A stretch of 10,000 nt of DNA from Penaeus vannamei (taxonomy: Eukaryota > Arthropoda > Malacostraca > Decapoda > Penaeidae). Both the position numbers and the translations under genes were made by a program. The stretch lies in NCBI RefSeq assembly GCF_042767895.1, contig NC_091565.1, positions 42,946,404 to 42,956,403 of the forward strand, in the 5' to 3' direction. Shown here in pieces: positions 1 through 7,650 of this stretch (the stretch's first letter is position 1; each line of letters begins with the position of its first letter). Under the pieces are notes generated by a model. It was not told the DNA's origin, did no database searches, and saw nothing but the letters and a program-made list of their open reading frames with translations.

Positions 1-48
1 TTGCAGAAATCGTCTCAGTCTGAATTGCAATTTGCACTTCGAAATAAC
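1..48. other. unique sequence at left edge
   Basis: This is a short stretch of ordinary complexity before the first repeat. I recognise no gene, splice signal or transposon end in it. It is too short to interpret further. Confidence 0.6.
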
Positions 49-130
49 AAGAGAGAGAGAAGGGGGATGGAGAGGGAGAGAGGAAAGGAGGAAAGGGGGA
101 AATGAGGGAGAGAGAGAGGGAGGGAGGGAG

Positions 131-210
<80 letters not shown>

Positions 211-238
211 AGGGAGGGAGGGAGGGAGGGAGGTAAGA

Positions 239-294
<56 letters not shown>

Positions 295-320
295 AGGGAG
301 GGAGGGAGGGAGAGAGGGAG

Positions 321-399
<79 letters not shown>

Positions 400-407
400 G
401 AGGGGAG

Positions 408-447
<40 letters not shown>

Positions 448-694
448 GAGAGACAGAGAGAGAAAGAGAGAGAGAGAGAGAGAAAGAAAGAGAAAGAGAG
501 AGAGAGAGAGAAGGGGGATGGAGAGAGAGAGAGAATGAGGGAAGGAGGGAGAGAGAGAAAAAGAGTGACGAAAGGAAGGAGATAGAGAGAGAGAGAGAGA
601 GAATGAGGGAAGGAGGGAGGGAGAGAGAATGAGGGAAGGAGGGAGAGAGAGAAAGAGTGACGAAAGGAAGGAGATAGAGAGAGAGGAGAGAAAA
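49..694 (+). repeat. AG/GGGA polypurine microsatellite complex
   Basis: The + strand is almost entirely A and G. Three long uninterrupted AG runs are visible: 134-205 (72 bp), 243-289 (47 bp) and 323-394 (72 bp). They are separated by GGGA-type patches at about 206-242 and 290-322. After 395 the AG repeat is interrupted by occasional C, AAAG and GGGGATGG units. Open frames on both strands (Arg/Glu-rich on +, Ser/Leu-rich on -) exist only because the tract lacks stop codons, so I do not call a gene. Alternating pure runs and GGGA spacers suggest repeated slippage and local duplication. Confidence 0.95.
534..685 (+). repeat. 94-bp imperfect tandem duplication inside the AG tract
   Basis: A block beginning AATGAGGGAAGGAGGG and containing the distinctive GAGTGACGAAAGGAAGG starts at 534 and again at 628, a shift of 94 bp. 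A truncated copy of only the first 26 bp lies between them at 602-627. The GTGACGAAAGG segment is not simple AG repeat, so the two copies reflect segmental duplication and not just slippage. Confidence 0.8.
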
Positions 695-1158
695 CAACAG
701 GAAAAAAAACGTATATCTGTACACCATTTGCGTTTTTTTCCTTTTCCATTTTTTGCAATCATTGAACTTACTTTTTTCTTTCCTATTCGATATCAAAATT
801 CAGATTAACATCATCAGCGAGATACAAACAGGCGGACATACACACAGACAGACAAACAAACACAGAATCAAGCAAAGAAACAAGCGAACAGAGGCGAGAG
901 GAGGTGCGCACAGCCATCCTTGCAATGGTAATGGAAGGATACACAGAACGGCGGCGAATATCATAAAAAAAGTAATCATAAAAAAGGAAAATTATAATGA
1001 AGATACTGTGGCTTTTTCTTTAATTACTTCCTATTCTTTTCAACTATTCTTTTTCTCTTTCTCTTTGTTTTGTTTTTTTCTATCCATCTATCGACACGAA
1101 TCCATTTTTTTCATTGTCTTCACGGCCTTTTTTTACCTATTTATCTCGTATTTTCTTT
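695..1158. other. non-repetitive spacer, no gene recognised
   Basis: This stretch has mixed composition. A short CAGA/CAAA-rich patch lies at about 838-880, a GC-richer patch with several CpGs at about 884-960, and a T-rich patch from about 1010 to 1158. A + strand open frame crosses it and runs into the C-rich repeat (753-1607). Its translation moves from Phe-rich to Pro/Thr/His-rich exactly as base composition changes, with no recognisable domain, so I do not call it coding. A 6-bp inverted repeat (ATCCTT/AAGGAT) occurs near 916-941 and is weak. Confidence 0.6.
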
Positions 1159-1650
1159 TCACCCACCTACCCACCCGCCCAATACCCGCCCACCCGCCCA
1201 CCCGCCCACACCTAATGGTTGAATCTTACCCACCTATCCTCACGCCCTCCCCCCCACCACCCGTTTCCCACCCACTCCACTGTCCTCTTCCCACCCACTC
1301 ACCCACCCGCACCCCACTGCCCTCTTTACGCCCATCAGCCCACTCACCCACCTCCGCTACTGCCCTCTTTCCACCCACTTATATCCCCCCCCTGTCCTTA
1401 ATCCATCCCCAACCCACCCCCACCTCCCACCCCATCCTTAGTTCTCCCATTCCCACTCATCCCTTTTATTACCAACCCTTTTTCATCAACCTTTTACCAC
1501 CAAACCTATTTCCACCAATCCACTTCCAACAACCCACTTCCGACAACCCACTTCCACCAACCCACTTCCAACAAACTCCACCACTTTACCAACCCCCCCC
1601 CCTTTAGCAACCCCCCACTCTGCTTCCCACCCACCCACCCAACCCCTTCC
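1159..1650 (+). repeat. C-rich CCCACC/CCCGCC degenerate tandem tract
   Basis: The tract is dominated by C with A and T and almost no G. It begins with CCCACC and CCCGCC units at about 1159-1210. A longer degenerate unit can be followed by its CACTGCCCTCTTT-like segment at 1278, 1315 and 1358, with spacings of 37 and 43 bp. The section from about 1471 to 1580 resolves into a 14-bp minisatellite listed separately. The tail, 1581-1650, returns to poly-C and CCCACC. The Pro/Thr/His-rich translation is a consequence of the repeat. Confidence 0.85.
1471..1580 (+). repeat. 14-bp minisatellite, unit about CCAACAACCCACTT
   Basis: The subunit CACTTC recurs at 1521, 1535, 1549 and 1563, exactly 14 bp apart. 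Units vary at two or three positions (CCACCAATCC, CCAACAACCC, CCGACAACCC, CCACCAACCC). More decayed copies extend to the left at about 1483-1511, where one unit is 15 bp apart. It sits inside the larger C-rich tract. Confidence 0.85.
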
Positions 1651-1770
1651 TAGAGCTGCCAGATGTCACCAGAACGTCTAAATAACGAACGTCTTCTCTC
1701 AGACATCATTTCCATAAACCTCCCAAGATACACAGGCTTTAAGAGCGTTAGTGGAAATCTCGGGGACCAT
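1651..1770. other. unique spacer
   Basis: This is about 120 bp of balanced composition between the C-rich tract and the TCTG repeat. AACGTCT appears twice (near 1673 and 1688), 15 bp apart. No coding or structural signal is recognised. Confidence 0.5.
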
Positions 1771-1773
1771 TTC

Positions 1774-1822
1774 TCTGTGTCTGTGTCTGTCTGTTTGTCT
1801 CTGTCTGTCTGTCTGTCTGTCC
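1774..1822 (+). repeat. (TCTG)n tetranucleotide microsatellite
   Basis: TCTG/TGTC units with some TCTGTG and TTTG variants run from 1774 and end in a cleaner block at about 1800-1822. It opens a pyrimidine-rich complex that continues to 2101. Confidence 0.9.
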
Positions 1823-2005
1823 TTTTCTTTTGTCTTTATCTTCGTTTGTCTCTGTTTTTTTTTTGTATTTTTTTATGGGTATGGGATTTTTTGTCTGTTT
1901 TTTTTTTCGTCTTCGTCTTATGCTTTATCGCTCTGTCTGCTCTCCTCTTCTCATTTCGCTCTCTCTCTCTATCTATCTATCTCATCTGTATCCTCGCTTT
2001 CTCTC

Positions 2006-2010
<5 letters not shown>
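1823..2010 (+). repeat. T-rich, TCTT/TCTA pyrimidine tract
   Basis: The + strand is mostly T and C, with T runs near 1855-1872 and 1900-1907 and a TCTA patch at about 1968-1984. It is low-complexity sequence bridging the TCTG and CT repeats. Phe/Ser/Leu-rich open frames crossing it are compositional. Confidence 0.7.

Positions 2011-2101
<91 letters not shown>
2011..2101 (+). repeat. perfect (CT)45 microsatellite
   Basis: CT alternates without a single interruption from 2011 through 2100, and a further C follows at 2101. It is the longest perfect dinucleotide run in the window. A run this pure is expected to be young and highly length-variable, which is general knowledge of microsatellite mutation. 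The reverse strand is (AG)n, the same repeat type as 134-205 but in opposite orientation. Confidence 0.97.
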
Positions 2102-2104
<3 letters not shown>

Positions 2105-2820
2105 TACTCTATTCATCTACCTATTTGCCCATAAATTAAAATCTACCAATTCATCCATTTATCTCTCTCAACGGCAAAACCCTTCTCTCCAACAGCGCCA
2201 AAGGATCCTCTTTCCCTTCTTACTCCCCCATACCCCTACCCCCCACACCCCTATCCCCTTTCCCTTACTTACCCCTTTACTCCCTCTCCCTTAGTTTCCT
2301 CCCCCTTCCCTCTTCCCTGCCCTCCCCTTCTTTACCTTTTCTTCCCTGTCCCTCTCTTTCTTTCGAATCGCAATCCTTTCTCTCCTCCCTCCTCCCATCC
2401 CACTTCCCTTCCTCCTCTTCCCCTTCCTCTTCTCCTCCTCTTCTTTCCCCCTCCTTCCGTCCTCTTCCATCTCCTCTGCTTCCCTTCCTTCTTCCTCTCA
2501 TCCTCCTCCCTTCCTTCCTCTTCCCTTTACTCCCTCCTCCTTACTCTCTCTCTCTCTCTCCCTCCCTCCTTCCTCTCCCATCCTTCCTCACTTCCTCCTC
2601 CCTCCTCACTTCTCCTCCTCTCCTCCCCTCACTTCCTTCTTCCCCCTCCTTCTCTTCCTCCCTTGCCCTCATCACCCTCTCCCCCCCCTCCTTCTACTCT
2701 CCTCCGCCCTTTCCTCCCTTCCTCCTCCCTCTCCTCCCCCTCCCTCCTGCCCTCCATCCTCTCCCTCCTCCTTCCTTCTGCCTTCCCCTCCTCCCTTCCC
2801 TCCTCCTCCTCACCTCGACT
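2102..2820 (+). repeat. CCT/CTT polypyrimidine tract
   Basis: The first 100 bp (2102-2200) are mixed, with ATCTACC/ATCCATT patches. From about 2201 the + strand is nearly all C and T, made of CCT, CTT, CCCT and TCC units with no fixed period. The few purines are scattered, for example near 2365-2375 (TCGAATCGCAATC). The reverse strand carries Gly/Arg/Glu-rich open frames, which are artefacts. This is the mirror in strand polarity of the purine block that begins at 2946. Confidence 0.85.
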
Positions 2821-2945
2821 CCTCATATCTTAACACCGCAACGAAGCAAAACCTCATTAAACTCGAGACAACTGAACACAAGGAAAAATTTACACACAAG
2901 ATCTCGCTGACTAAACACCATGTTGGCATCGCCCCTTTGTGTTGG
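2821..2945. other. unique island between oppositely polarised tracts
   Basis: About 125 bp of balanced, non-repetitive sequence lies exactly where the + strand switches from pyrimidine-rich to purine-rich. On the minus strand it is open in more than one frame for about 40 codons. The residues show no domain I recognise, and the open frames continue directly into repeat-encoded Pro/Ser/Leu. It may be a remnant of an older element or gene fragment, or simply ancestral spacer. I cannot decide from sequence alone. Confidence 0.5.
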
Positions 2946-3149
2946 GGGAGGAGGAAGGAAGGAGGAAGGAAGGAAGGAGAAGGGAAGGAAGGAGGAAGGA
3001 AGGAAGAAGAAGAAAAAAAAGAAGAAAAGGAAGGAAGGAAGAAAGGAAAGAAAGGAAGGAAGGAAGGAAGAAAGAAGGAAGGAAGGGAGGAAGGAAGGAA
3101 GAGAGAGGAAGGAAGGAAGGAAGGAAGGGAGGAGGAAGGAAGGAAGGAA
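2946..3149 (+). repeat. (GGAA)n/AAGG-rich purine tract
   Basis: GGAA and GGAGGAA units form an almost pure purine stretch, with an A-rich patch at about 3005-3030. It ends at the first pyrimidine island (3150-3164). It is the opening segment of a purine block that continues to about 5890. Confidence 0.9.
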
Positions 3150-4013
3150 CTTTCTTTTTTTTTTGAAGAAAAGAAGAAGAAGAAGGAGGAGGAGGAGAGA
3201 GAGAGAGGAGGAGGAGGGAGGGAGGAGGAGGAGGAGGAGGAGGGAGGAGGAGGAGGAGGAGGAGGAGGAGGAGGAGGGGAGGAGGAGGAGGAGGAGGGAG
3301 GAGGAGGAGGAGGAGGGAGGAGGAGGAGGGAGGAGGAGGAGGAGGAGGAAGGGAGGAGGGTCTCTCGAGGAAGGAAGGAACTTTTTTTCAAGAAGAGAGA
3401 AGGAAGGAGGAGGAGGGAGGAAGGAGGAAGGAGGAGAGAAGGAGGGAGAGGGAGGAGGAGGAGGGAGGAGGAGGAGGAAGGAAGGAGGGAAGGGAGAGGA
3501 GGAGGAAGGAGGAAGGAGGAGGAGGGAGGAGGGGGGGGGAAGGAGGAGGAGGGAAGGAGGAAGGGAAGGAAGGGAAGGAAGGAGGAGGGAGGAGGAGGAG
3601 GAGGGAGGGAAGGAGAGAGGAGGAGGAGGAGGAGGGAGGAGGAGAGGGAGGAGGAGGAGGAGGGAGGGAGGAGGAGGAGAGAGGAAGAGGGAGGAGGGGA
3701 GGAGGAGGAGGAGGGGAGGAGGGAGGGAGGGAGGAGGAGGAGGAGGAGGGAGGGAGGAGGGGGAGGAGGAGGAGGAGGGGGAGAGGAGGAGGGAGGAGGA
3801 GGAGGAGTGGGAGGAGGGAGGAGGGAAGGAGGAGGAGGGAGGAGGAGGAGGAGGAGGAGGAGGAGGAGGGAGGTGGAGGAGGAGGACAGGAGGAGTAGGA
3901 GGGAGGAAGGAGGAGGAGGAGGGAGGAGGAGGGAGGAGGGAGGAGGGAGGAGGAGGAGGGAGGGAGGTGAGGAGGAGGAGGAAGGAAGGGAGGAGGGAAG
4001 GAAGGAGGAGGAA
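3150..4013 (+). repeat. (GGA)n polypurine tract, first part
   Basis: GGA triplets with frequent GGGA and GGAA variants dominate. Pyrimidine islands at 3150-3164, 3361-3367 and 3381-3389 interrupt it. A G9 run lies at 3531-3539. Apart from the islands the + strand has almost no T or C, so every + frame is open and translates as Gly/Arg/Glu repeats, while the minus frames translate as Ser/Pro/Leu. Neither is evidence of a gene. Confidence 0.95.
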
Positions 4014-4155
4014 CTTTTTCAGAGAAGAAGAAGAAGAGACGAATCTCTTTTTCTGAATTTTTTTTTTTTTCGAAGAAGATCTCTCTCTCAACCGGACCCT
4101 CTCTCTCTCTCTCCCTCTCTCCCCCTCTCTCCCCTCTCTCTCAAGAGGAGAAGAA
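4014..4155 (+). repeat. pyrimidine-rich island inside the GGA tract
   Basis: The + strand polarity flips for about 140 bp. It starts with CTTTTTC (4014-4020) and passes through a GAA patch, CTCTTTTTCTG and a T12 run near 4059-4070. It then becomes a CT/CCCT tract at about 4080-4143 that ends in CTCAAGAGGAG. Purine GGA repeat resumes immediately afterwards. The only clearly non-repetitive bases are around 4091-4097 (ACCGGAC). Confidence 0.85.
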
Positions 4156-5340
4156 GTTTAGAGAAGGAGGAGGAGGAGGAGGAGGGAGGGAGGGAGGAGG
4201 AGGAGGAGGAGGGAGGGAGGAGGAGGAGGAGGAGGAGGAGGAGAGAGGAGGAGGAGAGTGAGGAGGAGGAGGAAGAGGGAGGAGGGGGTGGAAAGGAGGA
4301 GGGAGGAGGAGGAGGGGGAGGAGGAAGAAGAGGAGGAGGAGGAGGAGGAGGGGAGTGAGAGGGAGGAGGGGGAGGAGGAGGAGGGGGAGGAGGAGGACGA
4401 CGAGGAGGACGAGGAGGAGGAGGAGGAGGTAAGAGGAGGAGGAGGAGGGAGGAGGAGGGGAGAGGAGGAGGGAGGGGAGGAGGAGGAGGAGGAGGAGGGA
4501 GGAGGGAGGAGGAGGAGGAGGGAGGACGAAGAGGAAGAGGAGGAGGTGGAGGAGGGAGGACGAAGAGGAAGAGGAGGTGGAGGAAGAAAGAGGAGGAAGA
4601 GGAGGAGGAGGAGGAAGGAGGGAGAGGAGGAGGAGGAGGAGGAGGAGGAGGAGGAGGAGGCAGGGAGAGGAGGAAGACAGGCAGGAGGGAGGAGGAGGAG
4701 GAGGAGGAGGAGGGAAGGGGAAGGAGGAGGAGGAGGGAGGAGGAAGGAGGAGGAGGAGGGAGGGAGGAGGAGGAGGAGGAAGAGGGAAGGGAAGAGGAGG
4801 AGGAGGAGGAGGGGAGGGACGACGAGGAGGAAGAATTAGGAAGGAGGGGGAGGAGGAGGAGGAGGAGGAGGAGGAGGAGGAGGAGGAGGAGGGAGGATGA
4901 GAGGAGGAGGGGAAGGAAGGGGGAGGGGAACTCTCTCGGAAGGAGGAGGAGGAGAGGAAGGAGGGAGGAGGAGGGAGGAGGGAGGAGGAGGGAGGGAGGA
5001 GGAGGAGGGAGGAGGAGGGGGAGGAGGAAAGAGGAGGAGGAATCTCCCTCTCTCTCTCAAGGAGGAATCTCTCAGAGAGGGAGGAGGACGGAGGAGAAGG
5101 AGGAAGAAAGGATCTCGGAAGGACTCTCTCAATCTCTCTCTCGAATCGGAAGGACGATCAGAGGAGGAATGGATAATGGAGGAGGGAGAAGGAGGAGGAA
5201 TGAGGAAGGAGGAGGAGGAGGAGGAGGAGGAGAGTGGGAGGAGAGGAGGAGAACGGAGGAGGAAGGAAGGAGGAGAGAGCGGAGGAGGAGGGAGGAGGAG
5301 GGAGGAAGGAAAGGAAGGGAAGGAGGAGGAGGAGAAAGAG
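4156..5340 (+). repeat. (GGA)n polypurine tract, second part
   Basis: GGA triplets predominate with GGGA, GAA and a few GAC units (GACGACGAGGAGGAC near 4396-4410). The cleanest run is about 4849-4891, roughly 14 uninterrupted GGA units. CT-rich islands occur at about 4930-4938, 5041-5073 and 5112-5150, with CTCTCTC next to purine sequence of matching complement. All long open frames here are compositional. Confidence 0.95.
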
Positions 5341-5890
5341 GGAAAATGAGGAAAGGTGCAGGGTAAGGGAAGTGGAAAGGTAGGGGAGGAGGGAGGGAAG
5401 GTGAGGAGAAAGATGAAGATGAGCAGGGAAAAGAGGAAAGGAGTGAGAGGGAACTGTGAGGAAAGGTCGAGGAGGATGAGGAAACGTTTAGGAGGATGAG
5501 AGGAGAGCAGGAAGGTGAGAGGGATAAGGGGAATGTGAAGAGGAAAGGTGGGGAGGAGTAGGAAAATGTAGGAAAGGTTAGGGAGATGAGGGAATATGAG
5601 GAAATGTTAGGGAGGAGGAAGGGAGATGATGAAAGGTGGCAGAGGAGGAAAAATGAGGTGGGGAGAGGAAGAGAGGTGAGAAGGAGGAGAAAGAAGATAA
5701 AGATGAGGCGAGGAGGGTGAAGATGAGGAAAGATGAAAAGGAAGAGGAAAGGAGGCGTAGAAAAAAGTAAATCGAAGAAGAAAAAGAAGAGGCAGAAGAA
5801 GAAGAAGAAAAAGAAGGAAAAGAGGAAGAAGAAAACGAACAACAACAACAACAAGAGGAAGAAAAAAATAGAAAAGTAATTGGAAGAAGA
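5341..5890 (+). repeat. degenerate GAGGAAAGGT-type purine array grading into (GAA)n and (CAA)n
   Basis: The purine bias continues but now with regular T. GAGGAAAGGT, GGGAGATGAG and GAGGAGGATGAG recur at irregular spacing of roughly 20-35 bp. An exact-length 20-bp tandem duplication lies at 5461-5480 and 5481-5500 with three mismatches. From about 5760 it becomes GAA/GAAAAA-rich, with a short CAA patch around 5838-5854. It looks like an older, mutated relative of the purine block to its left. Confidence 0.75.
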
Positions 5891-6130
5891 AGAATTTTCT
5901 ATATTTGTTAATTAACATCCATAGATTACCATTACAAGAATTAATGTTATCGTGTTATTTAATATCGTAAATATCATTATTAACATCAACATCCTTTATT
6001 TACTAGAAGAATTAGATTCACAACCTGCATTACAGTTCTATCATTCTTATCATCTTTACAAACAATCACTCAAACATACATTTAATACCATAATAAGGAT
6101 AGAGTGAATGATGGTGATTCTAACATAATA
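5891..6130. other. AT-rich unique spacer
   Basis: This is AT-rich sequence with ATTATTAACATC-like and TTAATTAAC-like patches and no tandem period. No open frame of note, RNA gene or transposon end is recognised. It separates the GGA/GAA block from the 76-bp minisatellite. Confidence 0.6.
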
Positions 6131-7650
6131 CAGAAAACCCGTAAGAGGTGAGATAAAAAAAAGGAAAATAAAAAAAACAAGAGAAAAAGGGAAAAGGGAA
6201 AGAAACAGAAAACCCGTAAGAGGTGAAACAAAAAAAAATGGAAAATAAAAGAATAGAATAGAGGAGAAAAGGGAAAAGGGAAAGAAACAGAAAACCCGTA
6301 AGAGGTGAAACAAAAAAAAGGAAAATAAAAAAAAGAGAAAAAGGGAAAAGGGAAAGAAACAGAAAACCCGTAAGAGGTGAAACAAAAAAGGAAAATAAAA
6401 AAAAAGAGAAAAAGGGAAAAGGGAAAGAAACAGAAAACCCGTAAGAGGTGAGATAAAAAAAGGAAAATGAAAAAAAAATACAAGAGAAAAAAGGAAAAGG
6501 GAAAGAAACAGAAAACCCGTAAGAGGTGAAACAAAAAAGGAAAATAAAAAAAACAAGAGAAGGAAAGGAAAGCAGAAGGCAAACAGAGGTGAGATAAAAA
6601 AGGAAAATGAAAAAAAATACAAAGAAAAAAAAGGGAAAAAGGGAAAAGAAAACAGAAAACCCGTAAGAGGTGAAACAAAAAAGGAAAATAAAAAAAAAAT
6701 CAAGAGAAAAAGCGAAAAGGGAAAGAAACAGAAAACCCGTAAGAGGTGAAACAAAAAAAAGGAAAATAAAAAAAAAGAGAAGAGAAAGGGAAAAGGGAAA
6801 AGGAAACACAGAAAAACCCCGTAAGAGGTGAAACAACAAGGAAGGAAAATAAAAAAAGAAGAGAAAAAGAAAGGGAAAAGGGAAAGAAACAGAAAACCCG
6901 TAAGGAGGTGAAACAAAAAAAGAGAAAATAATAAAGAATAGAAGAAAGGGAGAAAGGAAAGAAACAGAAAACCCGTAAGGAGGTGAAACAAAAAAGGAAA
7001 AAATAGAGAGAAAAAGGGAAAAGGGAAAGAAACAGAAAACCCGTAAGAGGGTGAAACAAAAAAATGGAAAATAAAAGAATAGAGGAGAAAAAGGGAGAAA
7101 AGGAAAGAAACAGAAAACCCGTAAGAGAATTGAAACAAAAAAGGAAAATAAAAACAGAAAGGAAAGGAAAGAAACAGAAAACCCGTAGGAGGTGAAACAA
7201 AAAAAGGGGGAAATAAAAAGAATAGAGAAGAAAAAAGGGAAAAGGGAAAAGAAACAGAAAACCCGTAAGAGGTGAAACAACAAAGGAAAATAAAAAAGAG
7301 AGAAAAAAGGGAAAAGGGGAAAGAAACAGAAAACCCGTAAGGAGGTGAAACAAAAAAAAGGAAAAATAAAAAATATAGAAGGAGAAAAAAGGGAAAAGGG
7401 GAAAGAAACAGAAAACCCGTAAGGAGGAATTAGAGAATAAAAAAAGGGAAAATAAAAAAAAAGAGAAAAAAGGGAAAAAGGGAAAGAAACAGAAAACCCG
7501 TAAGAGGTGAGAATAAAAAAAAATGAAAATAAAAAAATAAAAACAGAGAAAAAGGGAAAGGGGAAAGAAACAGAAAAACCCGTAAGAGGTGAAACAAAAA
7601 AAGGAAAAAGGAAAATAAAAAGAATAGAGGAGAAAAAGGGAAAAGGGAAA
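6131..7650 (+). repeat. about 76-bp A/G-rich minisatellite, 20 copies
   Basis: The core CAGAAAACCCGTAAG, followed by AGGTGAAAC and an A/G-rich linker, recurs at 6131, 6206, 6288, 6360, 6431, 6509, 6573 (decayed), 6653, 6729, 6809, 6890, 6965, 7033, 7111, 7175, 7255, 7327, 7409, 7490 and 7571. Spacing ranges from 64 to 82 bp and averages about 76. Sixteen of the 20 copies keep the exact 15-base core. Linkers differ mainly in homopolymer length and in the presence of a CAAGAG or GAATAGAGGAG segment. The minus strand holds overlapping open frames of up to 526 codons rich in Phe, Leu and Ser. They shift frame between copies and reflect the scarcity of T on the + strand, so they are not called as genes. 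Confidence 0.95.

Noticed and set aside
134..394. Two pure AG runs of exactly the same length (72 bp) at 134-205 and 323-394.
   Set aside because: The flanks are not clearly alike over a longer distance, and equal length can be coincidence for such unstable repeats.
753..1607. A 284-codon + strand open frame with a Pro/Thr-rich C-terminal half.
   Set aside because: Its amino-acid content tracks local base composition, the C-terminal half is the CCCACC repeat, and the N-terminal half shows no recognisable domain.
2355..2380. TTCGAATCGCAATCC, similar to a tRNA T-loop.
   Set aside because: No acceptor stem, D-arm or anticodon arm can be placed around it within the polypyrimidine tract.
2823..4839. 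Open frames of 190-470 codons on both strands, Gly/Arg/Glu-rich or Ser/Pro/Leu-rich, resembling RGG or low-complexity proteins.
   Set aside because: All three frames and both strands are open together over GGA repeats. Composition explains it fully, and no domain, start context or splice structure supports coding.
6131..7650. CRISPR-like pattern: a conserved core of about 34 bp alternating with variable linkers.
   Set aside because: Linkers are A/G low-complexity variants of one another and not unrelated spacers. Lengths are irregular, there are no cas genes, and the context is eukaryotic.
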